Assembly (NCBI GenBank): GCA_918807975.1
Contig: OU964935.1
Location: forward strand, 6,163,823-6,227,822
Source of the DNA: Aplidium turbinatum
Taxonomy: Eukaryota > Chordata > Ascidiacea > Aplousobranchia > Polyclinidae
Direction of reading: 5' to 3'
DNA length: 64,000 bases
Each line of letters begins with the position of its first letter. The stretch's first letter is position 1. Of this stretch, positions 23,701-32,148 are shown in pieces. The notes under the pieces are model-generated. The model worked only from the letters and a program-made list of their open reading frames with translations. It was not told where the DNA came from and did no database searches. The position numbers were made by a program, and so were the translations under genes.

Positions 23701-25636
23701 GTAGTGTTGGCTTCACTCTTCAATCTTCATGTTCCACAATGTCAGCATTTACTTATTCAAAGATGTGATGGTTTCTTATTGGTAGCTTGTTAGTTCTTAG
23801 TTGCCTTGGTCAACTGAAAGTGTAAATTCTATCTCTTCTCCAACAACTCAGTTTCTTTTGTCTTGTAGAATTTAGCAAGTTCTTGAGGAACGAATAATTC
23901 TCTCTTTGGCTGATGAACCTTTTCTTTCCGCTTATTTCCATCTCTTGACCGACTCACCGCACTGTACATTTCTTTCCATGAAAGTCACGTATCTTGTCTT
24001 TTCATCCAATGTCTTGAGGTATAGTTTAAACGTAAATAGAATGCTTTCCAGGTTTCAGCTTTTCAGTTGACTTCAATGTCGAACATGTAACTGTTTCACA
24101 CCTAGTCCTTTGCCGCATGGTTCGCCCACTGCATGAAGTGCAAGCACTTTGACTGCCGGCCAGCAAGACAAAACTTGCCATATTTTTTGTTTGCGATACT
24201 TCACTGTTATGGCATGTGGACTGTCGACGCCTGCATCGGCCTTCAGCTTTTTTGAACATGTCAAACATGATGCAGCAAGGGATGTTGCTTGTCTGTCTGC
24301 AATTAACCTTAGGCTACGATTTTTTGCGCCTGCTGCTACTGTAAAAAAAGCTCCATGATCCCACCATGCGGATGATAATCTCGCATTTCAAGCACCTCGT
24401 ATGGCGCTACCTGCTGATCTCCTGAAGCTAACGGATTGTATTATTTGGTCTAGCTTTCGTCAAAATGGTTTGTAGCGAGTGAAGAGGAAGCCACAACAAC
24501 CTTCATCTTTATGTAATAAAGATGTACGTAGCATTCATTTGTAGCTGTTGTAGTGGTCTGTCCATCATTTTGATTGACGTATTGTAGCAATGATGATATG
24601 CTGCTGTGAGAGAAATAAATTGCTCGTTAATTTGCGACTAACAGGTTGACTTGCAATGTAGTAGTTGGTTTTATGATTTAGCTTACGGTTAGACATGATT
24701 CCCGTTTTATGGAATATATCGTTTTGCTTCATTAATCAATTTAAAGTGTCCCACAAAGTTATTTACGATAATCTCCCAGCTAAAAAACTTTCACTTTAAC
24801 TCAACATATTAGACAATACATTAATGAGAAAAAAGCTGATTACGTCATTTAAGACTATACGTTTTTCCGTTGCGGAATCTACCCACATTGATTTAATTGC
24901 AAGTTTCAACAAAGAACTTAAGTTTCTTACGAATTTCAGACCAACAGTGGAACATTTCTGCTATTAATTCCATTGATTTTGGCTTTAATTTTTACCTGCT
25001 CAATATAATTGCATGCGGTGCGTCGCGTTTGCTTGCGCGGCTCCATTTACGTTTCTCTCCAAAGCAGCTTCCCTGACAGCAAATCAGTCATTTTTTACAT
25101 TGAACGTCTGTAAACGTTGAATCAATGTAAAAAAATGACTGATTTGTTGTCTGGGTTGTCGCCGCATGTCATTAGCGACCATTGCGGTACATTTTATTGC
25201 ATGTTTTTCTTTGATATGAGTAACCAATTCATAGCTGCATGAAAAATAATTGTGTTTGAAACACTGTGGCTTGAGCATAATGATGATACTTATTTAGCGT
25301 TTGCTGTTGAAATGTATGATATTTAGGCCTGTTCTGTTTTACAATTCTAAAACCGTAGGATTTTTACTAAAATTCTGATTTATTGAGGTTGCTGATTTAT
25401 CGCTAGTTACAGATATACTAAACACTTTTGCGCTGCGACGAACAATGCAAATATATAATATAGTATCAAGAATTATCTGCACTGCTCTTCGTAAGACATG
25501 CACTTTACGTAATTATAAGTTCTTATGACGTAATTATTTCTTACCAACTTGCGGCTTGGGCTCGAGTCTGGTGTCCGTTGTAAAAACTGCATTGATTTTT
25601 GTTTCAGAATTTGCTCGAGCCATTGTCAATGAATAG
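14794..25636 (+). CDS. MYL6-like: Essential (alkali) myosin light chain, MYL6-like, complete
   Basis: This is a calmodulin-fold essential light chain that wraps the first IQ motif of the myosin II lever arm. Coding exons are 14794-14796, 17832-17859, 19986-20129, 21677-21850, 22265-22342 and 25608-25636. They sum to 456 nt, or 151 residues plus stop, the length of vertebrate MYL6. An alternative last exon is at 23869-23897. The start [20 protein letters not shown] parallels MYL6. [11 protein letters not shown] and the EF-hand-derived loops [28 protein letters not shown] and [13 protein letters not shown] are clear. Loop positions are degenerate, as in essential light chains that do not bind calcium. 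There is no Ala/Pro-rich N-terminal extension, so it is the short (MLC3/MYL6) form. Muscle or non-muscle class is not decided by sequence alone. Confidence 0.95.
15080..15251 (+). repeat. three tandem repeats of about 66 bp with acceptor-like ends
   Basis: Units start at 15080, 15145 and 15212. Each has GCAGATT, AATTACAG..TGTAATATTTAATATC and ends in TTTTCAG or TTCTCAG. All units therefore hold a polypyrimidine tract and an AG that look like a 3' splice site. They lie in MLC intron 1. Confidence 0.85.
15345..15402 (+). repeat. intron repeat, copy 1 (partner 17289-17338)
   Basis: ACTACATTTGATTTAATTCGCTCTGCTT and CTTGGCATTGAGCACT recur at 17289-17338 with a small deletion. Both lie in MLC intron 1, suggesting an old segmental duplication. 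Confidence 0.7.
15426..15698. repeat. paired palindromes in MLC intron 1
   Basis: TAGCCTCTGAGGCTA, itself a 15-bp palindrome with odd centre, occurs at 15426-15440 and 15670-15684. The second sits inside a perfect 43-bp palindrome, 15656-15698 (21-bp arms about 15677). The two may be the ends of a small mobile element with palindromic termini. Confidence 0.65.
16663..16690 (+). repeat. short intron repeat, copy 1 (partner 17981-18008)
   Basis: CTACTCATTTCCTTTGCTTC followed by CAAGT is repeated exactly at 17985-18009, across exon 2. Confidence 0.55.
17289..17338 (+). repeat. intron repeat, copy 2
   Basis: Matches 15345-15402 as TATTTGATTTAATTCGCTCT followed by GCTTGGCATTGAGCACTCTT. Confidence 0.7.
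17366..17490 (-). mobile_element. decayed truncated SINE, family B
   Basis: This shares order and wording with the 3' half of the SINE at 17511-17785: TTTTATATAGC, CATTGCTC..AAGCA, AGCGTCAACACAGC.TATGTA and AATGAGTACTTTATTA. It is heavily diverged and in the same orientation, so this is a second, older insertion beside the younger one. Confidence 0.6.
17511..17785 (-). mobile_element. tRNA-derived SINE, family B, with (ATT)n tail
   Basis: On the minus strand it starts ACCGGCTCGGTGGCTTAGTG (A box) and has GGGTTCGATACC (B box). It ends AAAGCGCTGAGG..ACAGCGCTATATAAAAA followed by an ATT-repeat tail. The GCGCTATATAAA type of 3' end is known from L2/CR1-clade LINEs, whose enzymes mobilise SINEs sharing that tail. 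Confidence 0.87.
17832..17859 (+). CDS. MYL6-like: MLC exon 2: 28-nt N-terminal exon
   Basis: The acceptor is TATTTTCAG and the donor GTGAGT at 17860. It encodes TDFTDDQLS plus the first base of a Glu codon. It is very small and too short to find by ORF length. Confidence 0.88.
18640..18870 (+). promoter_or_regulatory. candidate internal muscle promoter/enhancer in MLC intron 2
   Basis: A CpG-rich island in an AT-rich intron holds a perfect CArG box CCTAATATGG (18701-18710) overlapped by an MCAT motif CATTCCT (18697-18703). It also holds a CRE-like TGACGTAA near 18650 and a full CRE TGACGTCA near 18857. CArG and MCAT sites bind SRF and TEAD factors in muscle genes, and CRE sites are used in ascidian muscle promoters. 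Function is inferred from motifs only. Confidence 0.45.
19986..20129 (+). CDS. MYL6-like: MLC exon 3: first EF-hand region
   Basis: The acceptor is ACCAACAG and the donor GTTAGC at 20130. It encodes [20 protein letters not shown] and continues [28 protein letters not shown]. The GQNPTNA motif is a signature of essential light chains. Confidence 0.95.
20431..21310. mobile_element. hAT-type element in MLC intron 3
   Basis: The termini TAGTGATGCA and TGCATCTCTA are flanked by the perfect 8-bp duplication GTACACAC (20423-20430 and 21311-21318). Subterminal arrays are GCCGCGCCGCG on the left and GTGCGGTGCGGTG on the right, very GC-rich against their surroundings. 880 bp, no transposase ORF. Confidence 0.9.
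21677..21850 (+). CDS. MYL6-like: MLC exon 4: central helix and third EF-hand region
   Basis: The acceptor is CATTTGCAG and the donor GTAAGA at 21851. It encodes [20 protein letters not shown], then [18 protein letters not shown] and [13 protein letters not shown]. Phase 1 at both ends. Confidence 0.95.
22265..22342 (+). CDS. MYL6-like: MLC exon 5: fourth EF-hand region
   Basis: The acceptor is TTCCCTCAG and the donor GTTCGG at 22343, a weak donor. It encodes [20 protein letters not shown] and CVNYE. The weak donor precedes the alternative last exons and may help make the choice regulated. Confidence 0.93.
23195..23271. mobile_element. foldback MITE, diverged
   Basis: CAGCAAATTGGTC, TTTTTTGCATTGAT and ACGTCTAAAAACGTTGAATC precede AATGCTAAAT..AAGTTGCTGG; it lies in MLC intron 5. 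A half copy, TTTTTACATTGATTCAA, lies at about 23126-23144. Confidence 0.6.
23869..23897 (+). CDS. MYL6-like: MLC alternative last exon 6a (EFSKFLRNE-stop)
   Basis: A long pyrimidine tract and TCTTGTAG lead into 29 nt that complete the phase-1 Glu codon and read EFSKFLRNE, then TAA. Frame, phase, length and pattern (EF....NE) are the same as in exon 6b, [15 protein letters not shown] at 24515-24520 and 24614-24619 could end this transcript. Alternative C-termini by 3' exon choice are known for MYL6 and for the insect alkali light chain, which supports this as a real alternative exon. Confidence 0.78.
25071..25155. mobile_element. foldback MITE, near full length
   Basis: CCCTGACAGCAAATCAGTCA is mirrored by TGACTGATTTGTTGTCTGGG with core ACATTGAACG..CGTTGAATCAATGT. 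It lies in the intron before MLC exon 6b. Confidence 0.85.
25608..25636 (+). CDS. MYL6-like: MLC last exon 6b (EFARAIVNE-stop)
   Basis: The acceptor is TTGTTTCAG and the exon completes the Glu codon, reading EFARAIVNE then TAG. It fits the C-terminal helix of essential light chains (vertebrate YEAFVRHILSG / YEELVRMVLNG). A possible AATAAA is at 26127-26132. Confidence 0.88.
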
Positions 25637-25927
25637 CGACCTCAACATCAACAAAGCAAAAATACTTGCAACATCAAGCACTAAATTTCTATTTGACGCA
25701 GATAGCAACTTTCAACTGATGTACTTGTTTCCATTTTTGCGTTTATTATGCCCTTTTTGATGGTACATTTCGGTATGAGTTTGGACAAGTTCAAATTGGA
25801 AGTATTCGCTTGTATCATAATTATACAGAGTGTATGTTTGAAGATTTGCAAAACACATTGTTTCATGTAAAAAAAAAATTATTGAATTCCTCTGAAATCT
25901 TCTTTCATCAGCTGGTCGCCAACTGAA

Positions 25928-26048
25928 CCCAGACAGCAAAATTCGTCATTTTTACATTGATTCAACGTCTGCAGACGTTGAATCGATTGAATCGACGTTG
26001 AATCGTCTGCAGACGTTGGATCAATGTAAAAATGACGGATTTTGCTGC
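25928..26048. mobile_element. foldback MITE with duplicated centre
   Basis: CCCAGACAGCAAAATTCGTC is mirrored by GACGGATTTTGCTGC. The centre holds CGTCTGCAGACGTTGAATC twice, with a GAATCGATTGAATCGACG junction, making the copy about 120 bp. It lies downstream of MLC exon 6b. Confidence 0.85.
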
Positions 26049-26859
26049 TTAATGAACGGTTTGTTGCGTTTGACATTTGTAAATTTTTTCAGCAAATTTG
26101 CGTTTTTTGTACATAGGCCACTTCAAAATAAAACAAGGCATTTGGCCGCGTGGTCATGGCGGAAGCACTTACAACGCACCCGAAGCCTACTATACCCATT
26201 ATATTCTGACGCGTAATTTGCGAATCATATTAATAAATATCCTTATGATTTCACTGAAGCTTATTGTGAATTTGTGTGCCTTTCGATCTCCGCTGTATGA
26301 AACGCATAGAATATGGAAGTGCTCTAATACTTTGACCAAACATGAGTTTTTCGAAAAAAAAGTTTCTCAGGAAACTATTGAAGAACTATACAGCTTGTAA
26401 GTGCAAGTACTTTGCTCAATTAAGTTGTCTGAATGAGTCTTGTATTTCTAAGTTTTATTTGTCAGGCCGCAATCTATTTCCATGTGAAGAGGTCATATTA
26501 TTTTTCAACAAGATTATAGCAGAAGACTTTCTCAACTCAAGTTAACCAATAAATATCCCGGTATGTTACATTTATGTTAAGCAGCGTAATATCTACATAA
26601 TTTCATTGTCAATTTATTTCAGAGGTGGTTGAATTTTTCCCGCAAGACCTCAATTATTATGATGCAGATTTTCGACAAATTTAAACGTGATAAATTTATT
26701 AAATCGATCTAGACTAATTGCTGCCCACACTGCAGTGGGTGTCTAAGAACTAATTTTTACCCGTGATAGCTTTGAGTGAGGTAACGTTTAATTATAAACT
26801 CCAGATTGTGTTTGGTTAAATTCACCATCGACAAGTTTTTGCTGAAATAGTAAGGTACA
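26049..26859. other. intergenic, nothing recognised
   Basis: AT-rich DNA after the MLC gene. It may hold the 3' UTR of the exon 6b transcript (AATAAA at 26127-26132 and 26548-26553). No other gene seen. Confidence 0.4.
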
Positions 26860-26864
26860 ATTAA

Positions 26865-27140
26865 ATGTTTGTTTTATTATCTTTATCCTGCATTTCGGGA
26901 AAGCGGACTTGAGCGCTATGCATCGGTGTACGCCTTCCGACGTACACCTGACCCACGCTGCAGCCGACGGCAATGTCTGTTTCCGATTGTCTACTCTACT
27001 TATGACTTAAATTTGGTACTACTCATTACTCGAAATCGATCACTGGGTAGAGGCAATTATCGTAAAGTTTCTTGCCCAGAGAAACAACAGCAAGTGCGGG
27101 TGGCTGGAGTCGAACATGCAGGCTCTCGACTGCGAGCCCA
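26865..27140 (-). mobile_element. tRNA-derived SINE, family C
   Basis: On the minus strand it begins with a tRNA-like head, GTAAGCGTTGGGCTCGCAGT and ATGTTCGACTCCAGCC (B box). Then comes TCTCTGGGCAAGAAACTTTA, a phrase common in animal SINE bodies, ending with GCGCTCAAGTCCGC and an AT-rich tail. An A-rich run lies at its 5' flank. Confidence 0.7.
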
Positions 27141-27825
27141 ACGCTTACCAAAAAAAAAAAATCCAATTCGGCATGTTAGAAAAATAGATAAACAATCAGA
27201 CAATAACATGACGATTCAGTCCAAGATATTGATATAAAACAACTGGTTGGAGCACATGGCCACCGCTTCACCGAAAGATGGCGATTGGTCGAAGAGGATG
27301 GAAAAACTTCTGCAGACTCTGCAGAACTTCTGTGGACAAAAAAACACAAGAACCAGAAGGCCAGTAGGAGTACTTACAACCTTACTATTTCGCTAATAAA
27401 TCTACACACATTGGCCTATCATTTCTGGGCAAAAAAAAATATATATATATGTAGCCTATTAGTAAGTTTGGTGCATGTAATACTTAGATAGGATTATTTC
27501 AAGGAAGATTTAGCTTGTTCATTTTTGATTTAAAGCCTTTTACAGTTTTGCATTCTTTTCTTATAGTAGGGGGAAGCTTGTTTCAAACTGTTGGCCCCAT
27601 GTTTCGTATTGATTGTTTGCAAGTGTTAATTCTGCAATATATCGGAATATAAAGAGAATTACAGTAGCCTACTTCTTGTTGTTAGGCTACTTGATTGTTT
27701 ACACATGATTATATCATTGAATGTTGTGGGAAGTAGCTTTTTTGAATATTTAAACATGAAAGTTGCAATCACTGTATTTTTCATGTGGTTAATTGATTTT
27801 AAATTATTGAGTTCCATTACACCTT

Positions 27826-28040
27826 TTATGCTTTCTCTGCGGTCAATGTCAAATACAATACGACGAAAGTTATTGCATGTAGCCTACGTTGCAGCTTTTG
27901 CAATGTAGTTTTGTTTTCATGACACCATGTTGAGATACAATATAATATCTGACTCTCAACTAGAGATAGGTAAATGGAGAGAAGTGCTTGTTTGTTTAGG
28001 AAAGGCTTAATTTTTTTTGTTACGCAGAGTGTTGATCTTA
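27826..28040 (-). mobile_element. LINE fragment: reverse transcriptase thumb region
   Basis: Minus-strand translation gives KKIKPFLNKQALLSIYLSLV and ESQILYCISTWCHENKTTLQ, then KLQRRL. This matches the conserved region just after the RT catalytic core in non-LTR retrotransposons (L..IY.SLV.....YC...W). It is truncated on both sides. Confidence 0.72.
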
Positions 28041-28089
28041 TTTTTTGAAGCAAGATTTCCATATGAGATTTCTGTATCGCCGGCAATCC

Positions 28090-28255
28090 TTGATAATGTG
28101 TGCTGCCGTCTGCATTTCACCACACTCACAAGCAGCACTCTCTGCCGACGAAAGCAAGTACCTCCACGTGGCCGCCCCCGCAAGTACCGACTTTGGGAAA
28201 CTAAACTTGCTACAACTGTCGCTATAAAGTTATGCGGAAGAACAATCATCAGAAT
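28090..28255 (-). mobile_element. LINE fragment: C-terminal cysteine motif
   Basis: The minus strand encodes AACECGEMQTAAHIIKDC, the C-x-C-x8-H-x4-C motif found after the RT in many non-LTR elements. On this strand it lies upstream of the RT piece, the reverse of the normal order, so the fragments are rearranged or come from different insertions. Confidence 0.65.
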
Positions 28256-28299
28256 GGCACCCCCAGACCAAGCACAGCGCCCTTGTCAGGGCGAATAGC

Positions 28300-28395
28300 A
28301 CCAGCTGTTGTAGGTCAAGGAGTGACCATTCTGCAACTAAATGTTGAAGGCACCACCAACGCTAAACTAGACATCATCACGACAGGTAGACTACC
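28300..28395 (+). mobile_element. LINE fragment: start of the endonuclease domain
   Basis: The plus strand encodes VGQGVTILQLNVEGTTNAKL then DII. ILQLNVEG is the usual first strand of the apurinic-type endonuclease of LINEs, including the Asn at the active site. Opposite strand to the RT and Cys-motif pieces. Confidence 0.65.
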
Positions 28396-28589
28396 ATGAA
28401 ACAAACGCTTGTGAAAATCACCGAAACATCGTAATTTAAGAACAGTCTTCCCTCTAAAAAAGCAATGAGTTGGTTTTTCATCCTTTTTGTGAGAATCTAT
28501 AAAACCATCTTTCTTTTATTATAGACAACTGTCACTTGCGGTGCTCATCAGCGTGGCAAGAATTTGTTGATTAACAACATTTTGCAGTA

Positions 28590-28705
28590 CTTGCTTCGGC
28601 AGTAGCCTACATATACTATAATTGGAACGATACAGATTAGCATAGCTCCTGCGCAAGGATGACACGCAAAATCGTGAAGCGTTCCATATTTCTTAAAAAA
28701 AAAAA
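28590..28705 (+). pseudogene. RNU6-like: retroposed U6 snRNA pseudogene
   Basis: Most of U6 is recognisable: TTGCTTCGGCAG, ACATATACTA, ATTGGAACGATACAG, CCTGCGCAAGGATGACACGC and CGTGAAGCGTTCCATATTT. It ends in an 11-A tail (28695-28705) and is flanked by the 10-bp direct repeat TTTTGCAGTA (28580-28589 and 28708-28717), the signature of LINE-mediated retroposition. The invariant ACAGAGA box is destroyed: GATACAG runs straight into ATTAGC with six bases missing. TAGCCT replaces one C after GGCAG. No TATA or PSE is visible upstream, so it is very probably inactive. Confidence 0.9.
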
Positions 28706-29176
28706 CGTTTTGCAGTAGGCCTACTAAGCTAAATATTTTCATAATACAATCAGAAAAAGTCTCTAAATTTATATGTAATAGCCTATATTGCCAATTTATT
28801 ATAAATTGAGTTGGCACACCGACCCATTTTGCCAACAAAAACTTGCACAAAGAGAACACTGCTCGTGAAACACAATAACGGTGAAACTCGCACTAGTGTT
28901 TACATGACATTTACAAACTTAAAATAAGCAACCCTATGCTCACAGACAATTTCAAAATTCGAAAACAGACGTTTTAATCAACCACTGGGACAGTGTGGCT
29001 GGACATCGCATTGGAATAACTTTAAGCAACCCCCACCTAGAACTATAATCTGATTGGTCGGTCGGTGGAATCGTATGCAATGAGAAAATATGCTTCCAGG
29101 AAAGTATTTTTTGCCTTCGTGCTCTTTAACTCCCTCAATAAAAGTATTTTTGGTTATACTTGTACGCTGATACCTT

Positions 29177-29200
29177 CCGCGGGCCGCATGCGGCCCGCGG
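29177..29200. repeat. 24-bp perfect GC-rich palindrome
   Basis: CCGCGGGCCGCA is followed directly by its reverse complement, then another GGGCCGCC. It is strikingly GC-rich in AT-rich DNA. It may be the end of a decayed hAT-type element, whose ends often carry GCGGGCCGC words, but no partner end was found. Confidence 0.55.
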
Positions 29201-29409
29201 GCCGCCATTTGGTGACCCGATCTACAGGATAGTGGCACTTTTGGCGCCTCGTGATAAAGTCAATTTAACCCCCTTTGATACCTTGTACGGCGACAGATAA
29301 GCTTTGCTTCACAGCTCATCCTCAGCTGATGTTCGCCCTTCGTTTCCGAAGATGGCCAATGAGACTGAGATCAAGCTTTTGTTTAGTGTGGGCTTTGGTC
29401 AGTGTAGGC

Positions 29410-29840
29410 CAGTGGTTTTCAACCAGGGTTCCGCGGAACCCTAAGGTTCCGCCAGTAAGTCTAGGGGTTCCGCAAGTTGCATTCAAATCCGAGAGTCTAT
29501 TTTAGTATTATATGCATATTGTTTAAATATAATCAAATATTGAATAGCTTTGCCACTATTAATGAATTTGCTACACTTTAACACGTTCACTGCGATCCTG
29601 AATTTTCGTTGTTTTCAAACACCAGGCTCAAGTTTCTCATTGAATTTTTTATGAGAATAAATGTAATTTTTTACAGTTTGTATTTTTATTGTACATAAAT
29701 AAATCTGAACATGAGTATTTTAATTTTATTAATCAAACGATGTTTTTTGCATAAGGCAATTAAATTATTGAACAGGGGTTCCTCGAGCTTTTGGAATGTT
29801 TCATTGGGTTCCGTTCCACCAAAAATGTTGAAAACCACTG
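29410..29840. mobile_element. hAT-type MITE (431 bp)
   Basis: The termini CAGTGGTTTTCAAC and GTTGAAAACCACTG are flanked by the perfect 8-bp duplication GTGTAGGC (29402-29409 and 29841-29848). Subterminal AGGGTTCCGCGG and GGGGTTCC words repeat on both sides. CAGTGGTTYTCAACC ends are widespread among hAT non-autonomous elements. Confidence 0.93.
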
Positions 29841-30065
29841 GTGTAGGCTTCATGAGTGCGGAGATGGCTGGTGAGGCCTATCTGTGCGGTGAAGCTTCCA
29901 CTGCAGGATGGACATTGGAAGGATGGTTGGCTAGGGCCATGGGTTGTTTGAGGCTCGGGCCTTGCGATGTTCTCGTTTTTTGACAGCAGATAGCGTACGA
30001 TGTTTCTCAGCTGATTCTGCGCGTTTGTAAATAAGACTGCGCCATGTTGGTCGTTCTGCGGCTAA

Positions 30066-30095
30066 GTCTTCCCACGAAGACACTCGTGGGAAGAC
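30066..30095. repeat. 12-bp-stem hairpin
   Basis: GTCTTCCCACGA, a 6-base loop, then TCGTGGGAAGAC. No U-run or other terminator feature follows. Role unknown. Confidence 0.6.
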
Positions 30096-30144
30096 ATTCT
30101 CAGCTACGTCACTGACAGTAACGGCAAAGGGAACGTTAAACACT

Positions 30145-32148
30145 TAACTTTGCCCACGCTCTTGTGTGGTGGTTGAAAATTCGCGTTCAGTGTAGCCTAG
30201 TGGAAGAAGGTTGTCACGTTTTATCTATTGTTTTTAATTCTAGGGAGGGTTTGATCACATTACGACCACCGACAACATACGTTTTGTTACTTTCAACCTA
30301 AAAGAACAGTAAGTCGCCGACAATCGTATTCTTGAGCCACTCTGACGTTTGTCGTAAATCTCAATACTCATCCAATCCTCATTCCAAAGCTGGCTAATAA
30401 AATTGGATCGTGCGATAGGTTTGTAAAGAATTCCTCCACTGAAGTGAATTAAACTTTTCTTCCTGACTGAACTTTGCATATAAACTGCCATTGTGTGGGG
30501 TCTCAATCTTTCTGCAGAAAGCGCACGCTACGAATAAGAGCGCAAAAGTTTGTATTGAATGAATTAATTCATCACTTGACAAAGCAGTAAATGATAAAAA
30601 CAAAAGAAAAAAGAAAATTGAAAACGCAAGGACTCCATCGCAAGCACACAATGTAAAGCCGAGAAATTATAAAATGTAACCAAACTAATTTAAGAAGTAA
30701 AACAGAAATATCAAAATCAACACCCCACAACCTCCCAAGCACAAAAATTAACCCTTCAACTTTATTGCACCAAATCTAAACAAACAATTACAGATTACAA
30801 TGCGTGAGTGGGTCAACTTGGAAGAGTTAGATGCTACTATTTGAAAGCTTGATTTATACGCCTAAAGTTTTGCACCAAAGTAAATACTTGTTTCCAAACT
30901 ATTAAGCTAATCACTTTGAAGTTCCTTGTTGGCTAAAAATCTTCTAACTGCCCAAACAGTAGATCTGCGCCACCGATACGCAGCATAGCTTGTCAATTGT
31001 TAGCAACGATCGAATGCGATAAAAGCAGTTCTGTCAAAATTTTCGAAAAATTTTAAGGATAAGACTTGACAGTGTCAAAAACAAACCAAATATCAGAGAG
31101 TAGCAGAACTTTGTGAGGAGATTTTGATCAGTGTGGTCAATTCTAATAAACTGGACTTTCACAAGCACGTTAAATCATAATGTGGTTCTATTATTTTGCA
31201 ACTGCAGCTTCACAAATGATGATGATATAATCATATGCCAACATCTAATGTATTTTTCAGGAAATATTGTAGATTTAAATCTCAACTCGAGTAAACCATT
31301 ACTTGAAAATGGTGGCTTAGCGAAATCTTCCTTCGCTGAGAAAGTTATAATAGGCCTACAGTAGATGTGGCAAAGTTCTGAAACTATGCACAAAAATACT
31401 GGCAACTGCATAAGCATTTAAGCAAACATAATAAAAGCGTTGAAAAAAACAACAACAACAAGTTCAATTAAACAACAGATATATAAAAAAAATCAAGAAA
31501 TTGGAAGTCATTCCAACCAGGCTGCTTGCCTACTACTTACCAAGTTTCTTATTGCAAGATTACAAAAAGCAACGCAAATAAAACGACCGCCACCGTAAAG
31601 CATCGTTTTATGCGCATAGTATTTTAAGAAATGTTGAAATATTGTTGACCAAATTACAAAAGGGCATAGCCTACACATTCTTGTTAGGATGATTTTGAAA
31701 AGCAAAAATTCGTGACGATAGGTTTTCTGAGTTGATTACGTTGACATGTTACTCAAAAGAAGTTTTGATAAAAATTAAACTTTTTACAATAATTTAACTC
31801 GTGCCAAACCGGTGCGAGCTGACCGTAGATAAGCGATCCCTTGGTTATAGCTATTTCATTGCCGTTCTTTTCTGTTCACCAAAAACTTAATAACAAATAG
31901 CTAAATGAACTATTGAAATGCGACAAAGGCAACAACGCCAGGCATGACCGAGGCCACAGATTTGCGAGAGCATGGACACTGGAGTGACGGTGGTGGCTTT
32001 ACCCTCTGTAGCGTCATCATGCGGCTAACTAAAATGTGCGAAAACGTAGAAAATTCTTCCCTGCTCCATCCAACACCCACGGCGTGATTTAAACCGTGGC
32101 ACACATCTTTGATTATTACTTGGGGCTCTATTAACCATTTTCACCCCA
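30145..32148. other. intergenic between MLC and ephrin, and ephrin 3' flank
   Basis: No coding exon or transposon boundary was recognised. It should contain the ephrin 3' UTR and poly(A) site on the minus strand. The nearest minus-strand AATAAA noticed is at 30761-30766, which is distant, so a variant signal nearer the stop is likely. Confidence 0.4.

Noticed and set aside
23469-23768. 99-codon plus-strand frame in MLC intron 5
   Set aside because: No recognisable motif, and it overlaps neither exon 6a nor a splice-compatible boundary.
26869-27237. 122-codon plus-strand frame
   Set aside because: It runs antisense through the family C SINE, so it is a repeat-derived frame.
28590-28694. Functional U6 snRNA gene
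   Set aside because: The A tail, direct repeats and missing ACAGAGA box show a retroposed pseudogene.
29177-29200. CpG-island promoter
   Set aside because: The GC-rich part is only a short palindrome, with no gene start nearby on either strand.
30066-30095. Transcription terminator hairpin
   Set aside because: No U-run, and the genome is eukaryotic.
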